DNA from: JAKFWI01 sp031399165 | GTDB lineage: Bacteria > Pseudomonadota > Alphaproteobacteria > Caulobacterales > Aquidulcibacteraceae | NCBI GenBank assembly: GCA_031399165.1 | Contig: JANNOO010000038.1 | Location: 163,728 to 227,727, forward strand | Length of the DNA stretch: 64,000 bases | Direction of reading: 5' to 3' | Part shown: piece after piece, positions 35,101 to 43,130 of the stretch | Layout of the letters: every line of letters starts with the position of its first letter | Position numbering within the stretch: the stretch's first letter is position 1 | Translations under genes and position numbers: made by a program | Notes under the pieces: model-generated | Seen by the model: the letters and a program-made list of their open reading frames with translations, nothing else | Told to the model about the DNA's origin: nothing | Database searches by the model: none

Positions 35101-35470
35101 TGATGCATTGCAAGCCTTCGTCATGATCAAGCAGATCGGCGAAATCCAACCAGCATGCGCCCTTTGGCGCGCGGCGATTGCCGATGGTCAGCAGGCGCGT
35201 CAGCCGCGCATAGGCCGCGCGGTCCTGCGGATAGACCAGGATGTCGGGTGTTGAATCGCGGAACGCCAGCCGCACGCCGACCGCTAGACGCACGCCCGCT
35301 TCCTTCGCTGCCGCATGGGCGCGCACGATCCCTGCCAAGGTGTTGCGATCGGCGACGCCAAATCCCGCCAGGCCCAAAACTTTTGCCTGCTCGGCCAATT
35401 CCTCCGCATGCGAGGCCGCGCGCAGGAAGGAGAAATTCGTTGCGGCGCAAAGTTCGACAAAATCGCTCAT
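32165..35470 (-). CDS. dnaE2: Error-prone DNA polymerase DnaE2 (ImuC)
   Basis: A 1101-aa alpha-type DNA polymerase III catalytic subunit used in SOS mutagenesis. An N-terminal PHP domain (FVELCAATNFSFLRAASHAEELAEQA read in parts) is followed by the polymerase core with PDIDVDFEHERREE, which holds catalytic aspartates, and GFGEYGFPESHAASFALLVYAS, then an OB domain (RVRVAGLVLVRQRPGTASGVIFMTLED). The start at 35470 overlaps the imuB stop as ATGA; the extra N-terminal 46 codons of the open frame are imuB shadow. It is the third gene of the imuA-imuB-dnaE2 cassette. Confidence 0.95.
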   Translation of the reverse strand: MSDFVELCAATNFSFLRAASHAEELAEQAKVLGLAGFGVADRNTLAGIVRAHAAAKEAGVRLAVGVRLAFRDSTPDILVYPQDRAAYARLTRLLTIGNRRAPKGACWLDFADLLDHDEGLQCIIAPNLPPGAGADEKHLRQCLVSLREHCGAVWLAARFCFDGEDRRRLRLLKTLAAETGAKLIATTEPLHHAPDRRALLDVLTCIREKTTLDSAGRLLAVNAERHMKAPAEIARLYRDAPEAVSETLRFLENARFSLDELSYQYPDETVAGYASAQDALEALSWAGAAKRYPAGVPEDVAESLRRELQIVAQLNYAPYFLTVADIVRFAREERGILCQGRGSAANSTICYCLGVTAVNPATSSLLFDRFISTERNEPPDIDVDFEHERREEAIQYVYEKYGRQRAALTATLICYRGRSAIRDVGKAFGFSEDRIAAISKTQQWWSKGVTGSDLRALGLDPEDRRLMTCLRLVQELCGFPRHLSQHVGGFVITRERLDDIVPIQNAAMEDRTVVEWNKDDLQELKILKVDLLGLGMLTCLRKAFDMVGAHYPDWSAGGEKLTLETISKEDPRVYAMLQRADSIGVFQVESRAQMSMLPRLKPECFYDLVIEVAIVRPGPIQGGMVHPYLKRKQGLEKVSYPSKALEAVLIRTLGVPLFQEQAMQIAIVAAGFTPPEADKLRRAMATFRRVGTIGKLRDKFIIGMVANGYQLAFAEASFRQIEGFGEYGFPESHAASFALLVYASSWLKCYYPDVFAAALLNAQPMGFYAPAQIVRDAQEHGVEVRAPDINHSDWDNKLEPHGSADLHVRHSEMREDIRSTHALRLGFRQAKGLREDEILRMTAARGGGYDSVRDVWLRGCLTPATIERLADADAFRSLGLDRREALWAARGLNRVGGQEDLPLFAQSADPTREQDFALPLMALGEHVVEDYRALRLSLKTHPLALLRDELNARRVTPAERLGDSADNQRVRVAGLVLVRQRPGTASGVIFMTLEDETHIANIVVWPRVFERFRAEVLGARLCAVDGLVQSERGVVHVVADRLIDFSPLLGKLSATAFDNATAPADEVRRPGADSRTHPRNARIDLSYTVAEQVMPKGRNFH

Positions 35471-37011
35471 GCGAACAGGCCGTGTAGAAACCAGCGCGGC
35501 GGATCGGCATCGAAATAATGGCCTTCGCGGTAAAGCCAATAGCGGCGGCCTTGCGCATCTTCGACGCGGTAATAATCGCGCGCGCGGGCCTGGGGTGCGC
35601 GCAGCCAATCGGGTTCGATCCGCTCGGGTCCTTCGGCGCGGGCCACTTCGCGCAGCACGCGCCGCCAGCGAAACCGCGCCGGCGGGCCATCGGGGACAGA
35701 GGCCATTGCTTCGATAAGCTGAGCGCGTGGAAACAAACGCAGAGGACGGCGCATCACCCCGTCGGCGGGCGGCGCGGGTGCTTTTGCGCCGCTCTGTTCG
35801 GCGTCGGCATGCACGCTCGCGCGCTCTGGTGCATGAACCGGACGCAAAGCGAGGCGCCCGACTCGCTTGACGCCAAGGCGCGCGCGCAACGTGTCGATCA
35901 CGCGCGCCTCAGCCCTGGCATCACGCGTGAAACCTGGGGCCAGATCGGTCTCGCGCGCAATGATCGGCGCAATTTCTGCAGCATCGAGACGGACGATTTC
36001 GAAGCCGAATTCAGCGCTCTTCGTGCCGGCTGTCACGCTCAGCCGTTCGCGCAGCAAACGCACCATGGGCAGGGCCAAACGCTCGGGCTGGGTCAGCCTT
36101 ACATCAAGCGCCCGCACGCCGCCATCAACGCCGAACAGCGACAAGCGCAACAGGCGTGCTCCAACGCCATTGCGGTCCAGATTGGCGCACAAATCTTCGC
36201 ACAAGGCGTTGACCGCGATCAGCACGGCGTCGAGTGTGATGATCGGCTCAGCCAGCCGGCGCAGCGCAAAGATCGGGGGCGCTGGCCGCAGCGGCGTCAG
36301 CGCCTCTACGGCCCGGCCAAACGCCTGGTCCAGCCGCAGCATCGCCAATTTCCCCGCCCGCGCGGCGAACGGCGCACGCGGCGCATGGGCAATCTGGCCG
36401 ATGGTTTTGACGCCTAGGCGTTTGAGCAGCGCAATCGCTTCCGGGGCCAAACGCAACGCGGCAACGGGCAGCGGCGCAAGGCTCTCGTTCAAGTCATCAG
36501 GGCCGATCTGGCGCCCCGCGCCGAAATGCGCGCAGGCCCAGGCCGCCCCTGGCGTCGGCGCAATAGCGGCGCGCAGCGCGAAGCCCTGCGCCTTTAGCCG
36601 CGTGCAAACGGTTTCAATCAATGCCGCTTCGCCGCCGAACAGATGTGCGCAGCCGGAAACGTCGAGAAACAAGCCATCCGGCGTATCGACCGCAACGATC
36701 GGGGTGAACCGCTCGCACCAGAGCGCGATCTGCTTCAGCAGGGCCAGATCAGCGGCTTCATCAGCCTCGAACGCGGTCAAGCCCGGCTGCATGGCCCGCG
36801 CATCGGCGAGCGGCATGCCCGTTCTCAACCCAGCTTCGGCGGCGCATGCATTTACGGCGCTCAGCGCGAACGCATTGCCTTTCTTAGAATAGAGCGCGAG
36901 CGGGCGGGCTTCAGACGGCGCGGCGCCGGCGCGCTTCAGCCGATCGGTCGGCAGGCGCGTCAGCCACAGCGCCATCCAGCGCCGCTTCTGCGGCCTGGAA
37001 GATGCGGTCAT
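35467..37011 (-). CDS. imuB: ImuB, Y-family polymerase-like SOS protein
   Basis: A 514-aa ImuB. It has the N-terminal RRWMALWLTRLPTDRLKR signature and a Y-family fold, but such proteins lack the catalytic acidic residues and act as a hub linking DnaE2 to the beta clamp. The ATG at 37011 is 12 codons before MALWL; an ATG at 36975 is the alternative. Either start lies inside the 3' end of imuA (overlap 65-101 bases). Coupled to dnaE2 by ATGA. Confidence 0.92.
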   Translation of the reverse strand: MTASSRPQKRRWMALWLTRLPTDRLKRAGAAPSEARPLALYSKKGNAFALSAVNACAAEAGLRTGMPLADARAMQPGLTAFEADEAADLALLKQIALWCERFTPIVAVDTPDGLFLDVSGCAHLFGGEAALIETVCTRLKAQGFALRAAIAPTPGAAWACAHFGAGRQIGPDDLNESLAPLPVAALRLAPEAIALLKRLGVKTIGQIAHAPRAPFAARAGKLAMLRLDQAFGRAVEALTPLRPAPPIFALRRLAEPIITLDAVLIAVNALCEDLCANLDRNGVGARLLRLSLFGVDGGVRALDVRLTQPERLALPMVRLLRERLSVTAGTKSAEFGFEIVRLDAAEIAPIIARETDLAPGFTRDARAEARVIDTLRARLGVKRVGRLALRPVHAPERASVHADAEQSGAKAPAPPADGVMRRPLRLFPRAQLIEAMASVPDGPPARFRWRRVLREVARAEGPERIEPDWLRAPQARARDYYRVEDAQGRRYWLYREGHYFDADPPRWFLHGLFA

Positions 37012-37642
37012 GGGCGTTCCATTCGATGCGCCAGGATTGCCCCGTTGGGCCGGCGCGGTTGCGTTCCAGAAGCGCGGTGAAAGCAGGCGGGCCGAGTTCG
37101 CGGCCTTCGCCCCGGCTCGGCGCGGCGGCGATGCGCCAGCGCGTCCAGGCGGCGCTCGCGCCCGTCTTATCAAGGCGCAGCAATACGCAACGCGTTGCGT
37201 GCTTTTCCGCCGCCAGCAACAGCCGGCGCGTGGCGGTAAGACTCAAACCCTTCGTCGATGGCGCGATGGTGCAAAGCGCGGTCGCCTGCGGAAGTGTCAA
37301 CGCTTGCTCGCTTGCCCATAACGCATCGCTTTGCGTCTGCGTACGCACCAACAACAGGCGGCTGAGTGCTAAAGAAAATTGCGCCAGCCCCTCCGTATAA
37401 GGCGCGCCGTCTTCGCCAAAGTTTTGTTCCGGTGCGGCCCAGCAGATCAGTCCGTCCTGCGCGACGCTTTGAATCCACGCCAAGGCAAAGCCGAGCCCGG
37501 CTAGACCATCCCCGGGCGTGGCTGGGATGATTTCCGTCAACGGCGCGCAAGAAGCCGCTGCGTAAGTTTGCGCAAATTCCTGCGCCGGTCGCAGCCTTGA
37601 TCTGCCCGGCGCCGGAATTGCCGTAAGACTTGAAATCGACAT
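36911..37642 (-). CDS. imuA: ImuA, SOS-inducible RecA/SulA-like protein
   Basis: A 243-aa ImuA-type protein with a degenerate RecA fold (PATPGDGLAGLGFALAWIQSV, CVLLRLDKTGASAAWTRWRIAAAPS, GQSWRIEWNAHDR). I took the ATG at 37642; a TTG at 37660 would start inside the SOS box. It heads the imuA-imuB-dnaE2 mutagenesis cassette and lies 12 bases after a LexA-type operator, so DNA-damage induction is expected. Confidence 0.88.
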   Translation of the reverse strand: MSISSLTAIPAPGRSRLRPAQEFAQTYAAASCAPLTEIIPATPGDGLAGLGFALAWIQSVAQDGLICWAAPEQNFGEDGAPYTEGLAQFSLALSRLLLVRTQTQSDALWASEQALTLPQATALCTIAPSTKGLSLTATRRLLLAAEKHATRCVLLRLDKTGASAAWTRWRIAAAPSRGEGRELGPPAFTALLERNRAGPTGQSWRIEWNAHDRIFQAAEAALDGAVADAPADRSAEARRRRAV

Positions 37643-37972
37643 GAAGATGCCGTAGAACAAAACAAGAACAATTGCAATGCAAAAGCATCAATCAGCACAT
37701 CTCCGGATCAGCTGACCTATGAGCGATATGGCCACGTAGGCAGCGCGTGAGGCCGCTTCCTGCTCTGAACATCGCGTGTGTGTTTGTCTCGCGCGTGCAG
37801 GAAGGGAGGGCGGTGAGAGCGGAAAATGTGCGCAACGTTGCAGGGCTGTTTCCGGCTCAACGGGCGCCGGGGGCATCTTCATAGGTGCAATTCTACGGCT
37901 TCGGCGCTAGATAACGACCCCTTCGTTCCCACCGATCGCAATGAGCACATTTGCTTACAAACGGCGCAGGCA
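37643..37972. other. 330-base intergenic region between imuA and a methyltransferase
   Basis: Holds the SOS box at its imuA side. The rest gives no convincing protein in any frame and no strong hairpin; it should contain the divergent promoter for the methyltransferase. Confidence 0.5.
37655..37669 (-). promoter_or_regulatory. SOS box (LexA operator), alphaproteobacterial GTTC-N7-GTTC
   Basis: On the minus strand the sequence reads GTTC-TTGTTTT-GTTC, an exact match to the direct-repeat LexA site known from Alphaproteobacteria. It lies 12 bases upstream of the chosen imuA start, overlapping where the promoter or leader must be. Confidence 0.85.
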
Positions 37973-38656
37973 ATGAGCTGGATTGAGTTATGGAACGGGC
38001 CGACGCCAATCTATGTCAGCGCGCAGCATCAAGAGCGCCACTATCGCCTGCTGGCCGAGGAGATGGCAGAATTCGTCGGTACGGAAGATGTCGTGATCGA
38101 CATAGGCTGCGGCGAGGCGCTCTCCGCGGACATCGTAGCCGCGTGTTGCCGGCGGCTCTGGCTATGCGAAAGCGCATCAACGGTCCGTCAGCGCCTTGCT
38201 GACCGCTTCGCCTCGGCGCCGAATATCAAAGTCTGCGACGAAACGCTGCCGGACGTCGCGGCGGGCGAAGCCGACCTGATCATTGCAAATTCGGTGCTGC
38301 AGTACCTGACGCGGGAGGACGTCGCTATCGCGCTGAATTTGTGGCGCGGCAAGCTAAAGCCGGGCGGCCGCCTCATTCTCGGCGACGTGTTGCAGGAGAA
38401 TACCTCGGCGCTCCACGATGCAGGCGCACTGCTGTCGTTGGCTATGCGGGAGGGGTTTCTCGGCGCCGCGCTTCTGGGGCTGGCGCGTACGTCTTTCTCG
38501 GAATACGCGCGATTGCGGAAGCGGTTGGGTTTGCTGCGGTTTGCTCCCGACGAGATCCTCGCGCTTCTCGCGTCGCACGGCTTTTCGGCTCAGCGCCGGG
38601 CGCGCAATATAGGTCACAATCAGCAGCGCATGACGTTTCTCGCCCACGCGCTTTAG
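37973..38656 (+). CDS. Class I SAM-dependent methyltransferase
   Basis: A 227-aa methyltransferase. Motif I is VVIDIGCGEALSADI, the acidic strand-2 end LCES, motif II-like EADLIIANSVLQYL and motif III LKPGGRLILGDVL. The ATG at 37973 gives the natural N-terminus MSWIELWNGP; upstream codons in the same frame lack coding character. Its stop overlaps the convergent GtrA gene by 4 bases. The substrate is unknown; the following genes suggest cell-surface glycans or lipids. Confidence 0.85.
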   Translation: MSWIELWNGPTPIYVSAQHQERHYRLLAEEMAEFVGTEDVVIDIGCGEALSADIVAACCRRLWLCESASTVRQRLADRFASAPNIKVCDETLPDVAAGEADLIIANSVLQYLTREDVAIALNLWRGKLKPGGRLILGDVLQENTSALHDAGALLSLAMREGFLGAALLGLARTSFSEYARLRKRLGLLRFAPDEILALLASHGFSAQRRARNIGHNQQRMTFLAHAL

Positions 38657-39021
38657 CGAAACGTCCAATACCGATGTGCGCCGAAGCTCCAGCCGAGCAC
38701 CGCGGCGGTCGCGGCCAGTTGTGCCAGCAGGTAAGGCAGGCGCGCGATATCCGCCAGAACGTGCATTATTGCGCCGGTTAGCAGAAACCCGACTGCGGCT
38801 ACGATGGCAAAGCGCGCCGCGGCGCGGGGATGGGGCGCCGCGGAGACGAACGCCCATCGCCGGCTCAGGACGTAAGACAAAACGCCGCCACATGCATAGG
38901 CGGCAAGCGCCGCTGGCGTCGGCGGGCAATTTGCGCCGCTAACGAGCGCGATCAGCACGCCATAATGTACAAGGGCCGCGAGCACGCCGACGCCGCCAAA
39001 GCCCACGAGCTGCCGCAACAT
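38653..39021 (-). CDS. GtrA-family membrane protein
   Basis: A 122-aa protein with four hydrophobic segments and the family pattern FGGVGVLAALVHYGVL near the start and SFGAHRYWTFR at the end. GtrA proteins are thought to flip lipid-linked sugars such as undecaprenyl-phosphate-glucose. A GAGGAG site lies about 10 bases upstream of the ATG. It follows the membrane protein and the GtrB-like transferase on the same strand, so the three genes form a glycan-modification set. Confidence 0.88.
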   Translation of the reverse strand: MLRQLVGFGGVGVLAALVHYGVLIALVSGANCPPTPAALAAYACGGVLSYVLSRRWAFVSAAPHPRAAARFAIVAAVGFLLTGAIMHVLADIARLPYLLAQLAATAAVLGWSFGAHRYWTFR

Positions 39022-39081
39022 GCTAGCGGCGCTCCTCGAAGAAGAATTCGGCGTTCCCTATGTAAGCCGTCATCGTCATCG

Positions 39082-40371
39082 TCATCGGACTGTCTGCGCG
39101 CAGTTGCGAAAAACGCTGAGCCGATTTTGGGCGATGAACTCAAGTTGCGTGCTCACGGTCTGATGCGGCGCGGAAATCGCGGCGAGCGCATCGCGGGAAA
39201 CGCTGGGATACGTGGCGCAGATTTCGGCGGCGGCGCGTTGCACGGCTAGCGCGTGCGGTATGCCTGCAGATGAACCTGAAACAACATTGCCGATTGTTCC
39301 AATCTTGCAGGCCACAAGAACGCAGAGTGCGATCACGGCAAATCTTTGCCGAAACGGTGAGTCGGCGGCGCGCAGCAACAGCGCGGCAAGGCCAATCCAG
39401 AAGAGATTGGCGAAGGAAATGTATCGGCTGACCAGTGCATTCTCGAAGCCAAGCCGGCCGAATGCGATCAGTAGCGCAGCGCCGGCGCCGTAAGCGAGCA
39501 GGCCGAGCGCGCCTGCGGCGCGCGGATCATTGGAATTGCGCGGTAGCGTCAGGCTGAGACCGAGCAGACCGAGAAGGGCCAACGCAAGCGGCACGCCATC
39601 GGAGAAGCGCCCGACGGCGGCGCCGAGTAGGTTCAAGGCATAGGATGCAAGCGAAGCAATCGTTTTGGCATCGAGAGCCGCAGGCGTGATTTCGGCCGCA
39701 TAGGCAGCCTGCGTATCGAGCACGGCCAATTTGTAATGAATTGCGAGCGCAGCGCTAAAAACTGCCCACGCCGCCATCCGCCACCGCGCTCGACGACTTT
39801 GCCAGATGACAAGGAGGCCGACTGGCAACAGCGCAAGGCCGGTAGCGAAGGAATAGACCGCGATCGCCGCGGCGAGCATTGCGCCGGCCATACTTGCCGC
39901 ACCCCCCCCGCGGACAAGCAGTGCAATGGCCCAGGCCGCGCCCGCGATGTTGATAAAAACCGAAATTTGCCACCCCCACAGCCAATTCTCGGCTTGATCG
40001 AGCGAGAACAGGAACAGGGCGGCGACGGCGAACAGGACGGGACCAGGGCGATCGAGCAGCGCGTAAACGCCGCCGCATGCGGCCAGTGCAAAGAGAAGCG
40101 AGGCGATGATCTCGGGCGTTTGCGTCATGCCAGTCAGCGGCGCCAGCGCCAGCATCACCGCATAGCCGCCGGTGTGCCAATGCGTACCGTGTGGCGCGAA
40201 CAGGTCGCGCCACTCTAACCCGCCCGCCATCATGCGCTGATAGTAGGGCGCCAAGTCCCAATGGTCGAAATAGAGGACCGGATAGTGAAAGGTGATTGCG
40301 AAGGCGGCGGTTAAGCCGAACAAGGCGCAGGCTGGCGCCCAGTGCCGCCAATGCGCGAGAATGATCCTCAT
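39082..40371 (-). CDS. Polytopic membrane protein, probable GT-C type glycosyltransferase
   Basis: A 429-aa protein with about ten hydrophobic segments. The first periplasmic loop has FDHWDLAPYYQRMMAGGLEWRDLF, where the acidic pair after the first membrane segment resembles the catalytic loop of GT-C glycosyltransferases. It lies between GtrB- and GtrA-like genes, where Gtr systems carry the serotype-specific transferase, which supports that reading. No close family could be named from sequence alone. Confidence 0.65.
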   Translation of the reverse strand: MRIILAHWRHWAPACALFGLTAAFAITFHYPVLYFDHWDLAPYYQRMMAGGLEWRDLFAPHGTHWHTGGYAVMLALAPLTGMTQTPEIIASLLFALAACGGVYALLDRPGPVLFAVAALFLFSLDQAENWLWGWQISVFINIAGAAWAIALLVRGGGAASMAGAMLAAAIAVYSFATGLALLPVGLLVIWQSRRARWRMAAWAVFSAALAIHYKLAVLDTQAAYAAEITPAALDAKTIASLASYALNLLGAAVGRFSDGVPLALALLGLLGLSLTLPRNSNDPRAAGALGLLAYGAGAALLIAFGRLGFENALVSRYISFANLFWIGLAALLLRAADSPFRQRFAVIALCVLVACKIGTIGNVVSGSSAGIPHALAVQRAAAEICATYPSVSRDALAAISAPHQTVSTQLEFIAQNRLSVFRNCAQTVR

Positions 40372-40390
40372 CCGCGAAAGCGCCCGACTA

Positions 40391-41425
40391 TCAATTGCCC
40401 ACGGCGTCGAGCCGCACGATGCGCGCGTTTTCCGCAGGCTTCTCCAGCGACTGTTCTGACGCCTTGAGCAGATCGCGAACCAGATAGATCGGGCGGCGCT
40501 TCGTCTCGGCGAAGATGCGCGCGATGTATTCGCCGAGAATGCCGACGCTCAGCAACTGAACGCCGCCGAGAAAGAAGATCGCCGTCACGATGGTCGGATA
40601 GCCGGGTAGGTCTGCGCCGTTGATCAGCGTGTCGATGATAATCCAACCCGCATAGCCCGCGGCGGCCGCGGCTATCACCGAGCCGAGCAGCGACCACACA
40701 CGCAGCGGAAGCGATGTGAAAGAGAGAATGCCATTCCACGCAAGCCTGCACAGCGCCAGAGTTGACCAACCAGACTGGCCAAATCTGCGCGGCTCAACCT
40801 CGTAGGCCAGCGGCGTCTGGCGGAAGCCAACCCATGCAAACAGGCCCTTCATGAACCGCTGGCGCTCTTGCAGCTGGCGAACGGCGTCGGCGGCTCTGCG
40901 CGAAAGCATGCGGAAGTCTCCCGCGTCGCGAGGCAACGGCGTTTCGCTAATGCGAGACATGAGCGAATAAAAAAGGCCGGCGAAAAAGCGCTTCACTTTC
41001 GTTTCGCCTTTGCGGCAGGTCCTTACGCCATAGACGACGTCCCAGCCTTCCGAAAGTTTGACCAGAAATTCGGGGATCAGCTCTGGCGGATGCTGGAGGT
41101 CCGCATCCATGAACTGCACGGCCTCGCCCGAAGCATGGTCCAGCCCGGCGGTAAGCGCGGCTTCCTTACCGAAATTCCGCGACAGCGAAAGGATTAGGAT
41201 GCGGGCGTCAGCGGATTGCGCAAAACGCAATGCCTCAACTGTGCCATCGTTGCTTCCGTCGTCGATGCAGATGATCTCGTAATGGGGGTGCAGCTCCGCG
41301 AGCACCGGGCGCAGGCGTTGGAAGAGCGGCCCGACGGAGGCCTCCTCATTGAAAAACGGAATGATTATGGACAGTCGCAAGTCCGGCTCCCCCAATCGGT
41401 TCTTTATTGTGAGACGGCGCCGCAC
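40391..41425 (-). CDS. GtrB-like family 2 glycosyltransferase (polyprenyl-phosphate sugar synthase)
   Basis: A 344-aa GT2 enzyme with two C-terminal membrane segments. The GT-A domain has LSIIIPFFNEEASV, ICIDDGSNDGT, SRNFGKEAALTAGLDHA and the DXD-like MDADLQHPPE. It would transfer a sugar from a nucleotide donor to undecaprenyl phosphate. The start is uncertain: the frame is open to 41575, across the divergent sigma-factor start, so I chose GTG 41425 (GGGTGAGG upstream); TTG 41395 is also possible. Confidence 0.85.
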   Translation of the reverse strand: MRRRLTIKNRLGEPDLRLSIIIPFFNEEASVGPLFQRLRPVLAELHPHYEIICIDDGSNDGTVEALRFAQSADARILILSLSRNFGKEAALTAGLDHASGEAVQFMDADLQHPPELIPEFLVKLSEGWDVVYGVRTCRKGETKVKRFFAGLFYSLMSRISETPLPRDAGDFRMLSRRAADAVRQLQERQRFMKGLFAWVGFRQTPLAYEVEPRRFGQSGWSTLALCRLAWNGILSFTSLPLRVWSLLGSVIAAAAAGYAGWIIIDTLINGADLPGYPTIVTAIFFLGGVQLLSVGILGEYIARIFAETKRRPIYLVRDLLKASEQSLEKPAENARIVRLDAVGN

Positions 41426-41514
41426 GGGCTGCGCCTCACCCTTCCCTGTCGCCGTGACCCGCAAACCCTTGTATAGGGGTCTGGCCGGGGCCAGAGTGTC
41501 CCGCGGGAGGAAGA

Positions 41515-42057
41515 GTGACCGAGGCGCTGAAAAGGAGATCGGCGACTGGCAGGCTGCTGACCTGCTACCTGTCACGCAGGGATGAATTCCTGCGCTTCCT
41601 CATAGCGCGGACCGGCTCCGCGGGGGAAGCGGACGATGTACTTCAGGACCTTTACCTCCGCATTCGGAAAATGCCGTCGGGCAAAGAAAACGAGATTGTC
41701 GATCCTGCGGCGTTTCTCTTCCGGCTTTGCCTCAACCTCGCGATCGACCGGCGGCGAACGGATATCCGCCGCGAGCGTCGTGAACAGGCTTTTCAGGGTG
41801 TTCACCTACATGTCGAGTGTGGGGAGGCCGTCGCCGATCAGCCTTCTCCGGAATCCTCCGCGAATGCGCAGCTGTTGCTCGATCGGGTCCGCGCCGAGAT
41901 CGAAACCATGCCGCCGCAACAGCGGCGGGTTTTCCGCCTTCATCGTGTCGAGGGACATAGCCACACGGAGATATCCGAGGCGCTTGGAATTTCTCGCAGC
42001 GCTGTGGAAAAGCATATGATTGCGGCGCTGAAGCGGCTGGCCAACTGGCGAAACTAG
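41515..42057 (+). CDS. FecI-like ECF sigma factor
   Basis: A 180-aa extracytoplasmic-function sigma factor. Region 2 is FLRFLIARTGSAGEADDVLQDLYLRI and region 4 is MPPQQRRVFRLHRVEGHSHTEISEALGISRSAVEKHM. It starts at GTG 41515 with GGGAGG four bases upstream. It is followed by fecR- and receptor-type genes, the standard layout for cell-surface signalling in which the loaded receptor activates the sigma factor. Confidence 0.9.
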   Translation: MTEALKRRSATGRLLTCYLSRRDEFLRFLIARTGSAGEADDVLQDLYLRIRKMPSGKENEIVDPAAFLFRLCLNLAIDRRRTDIRRERREQAFQGVHLHVECGEAVADQPSPESSANAQLLLDRVRAEIETMPPQQRRVFRLHRVEGHSHTEISEALGISRSAVEKHMIAALKRLANWRN

Positions 42058-42114
42058 GAATGGGGACCTGAGGACCTTGGCCGGCGGCGGCATCTGCCCT
42101 TATAGGAACAAAGC

Positions 42115-43122
42115 TTGACGTTCGAGCGATCTGACCAGCACGAAGTCAACGCGCGCCTAGATGAGGCCGCAGAATGGCTCGTGCGCCTGGAATCTGCCGA
42201 GGCGACCGACGCCGATTTTTTAGCCTTTGAAAAATGGGTGGTGCTGGCGGGCGCGCGCGAGGCGTTCGAGCGCGCGCACACTGTGCTGCGTCTTGTGGAA
42301 TCCAATAGGTCTCTGATCGGGCAGGCGATGACCGCGTCGGATGCGGACCGGGAAGTTGAGATTGTGCGCGCGGCGGCGGGCGCTCGCATCCGCCGCCGCT
42401 TTCTCCTCGGCGGGATCGGGATGGGGGCGCTCGCCGCGGCGGCTGTCGGCGGAACCATGCTTCTCCGGCGCGCCTCATGGACGACCTATGTGACGGCTAA
42501 AGGTGAAACCAGCCATGTCACGCTCGCCGACAGCTCCCTTATCCGCATGAACAGCGACACGTATTTGCGGGTGCGCCTGGGGTTGGCTGCGCGCGAGGTT
42601 GTGCTGGAGCGCGGCGAGGCCGCCTTCGATGTTGTCCCCGACAAGGCGCGGCCGTTCACGGTTGCCGCGGGCGAGCGGGAAGTGCGCGTGCTGGGAACCG
42701 AATTCAATATGCTTTACGCGCTCGACCGCACCGCCGTGGCGGTGCGGCGCGGTGTGGTCGAGGTTGGCGACCGGGCACGCCGATCCCCTCCCCAGCGCCT
42801 TGCCGTGGGCGACGAACTTACATTCGCCGGCGCGCGCGCCTACCGCAGGAGCGCCGCTGCCGAGCGTGCGTTCGCCTGGCAAAGCGGCCGGCTCATCTAC
42901 GAGGATGCGCGGCTCGTGCAACTGGCCGCCGATCTCAATCGCTATTACGCCGAGCCCGTTCTGGTGGAGGGGGCGGCGGCTGACTTGCGGTTCTCCGGCG
43001 TTCTGATGCTTGACGGTCTGGACAACGTTCTGCGCCGCATCAAGGCGTACATGCCCTTGGACGCCGTCAGAACGCAGGAAGCGATCGTTCTGCGCCTAAG
43101 GGCCTCCGGCGCATCGCCTTGA
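42115..43122 (+). CDS. FecR-like anti-sigma regulator
   Basis: A 335-aa membrane protein. It has an N-terminal cytoplasmic DUF4880 segment (EAAEWLVRLESAEATDADF), one membrane helix (FLLGGIGMGALAAAAVGG), the FecR domain (GETSHVTLADSSLIRMNSDT, FDVVPDKARPFTVAAGEREVRVLGTEFNM) and a C-terminal DUF4974-like part. The start is a TTG at 42115, supported by AGGA 7 bases before it. It passes the receptor's signal to the FecI-like sigma factor. Confidence 0.9.
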   Translation: MTFERSDQHEVNARLDEAAEWLVRLESAEATDADFLAFEKWVVLAGAREAFERAHTVLRLVESNRSLIGQAMTASDADREVEIVRAAAGARIRRRFLLGGIGMGALAAAAVGGTMLLRRASWTTYVTAKGETSHVTLADSSLIRMNSDTYLRVRLGLAAREVVLERGEAAFDVVPDKARPFTVAAGEREVRVLGTEFNMLYALDRTAVAVRRGVVEVGDRARRSPPQRLAVGDELTFAGARAYRRSAAAERAFAWQSGRLIYEDARLVQLAADLNRYYAEPVLVEGAAADLRFSGVLMLDGLDNVLRRIKAYMPLDAVRTQEAIVLRLRASGASP

Positions 43123-43130
43123 TATCCCAG

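Noticed and set aside
35518..36892. Two long plus-strand frames (299 and 341 codons)
   Set aside because: Both lie opposite imuB, which has clear family motifs and coupled neighbours; the translated products are low-complexity R/A/S-rich sequences.
39901..39916. C-run near 39902 as a possible frameshift hotspot
   Set aside because: The membrane-protein frame reads through it without a break, so there is no sign of an actual frameshift.
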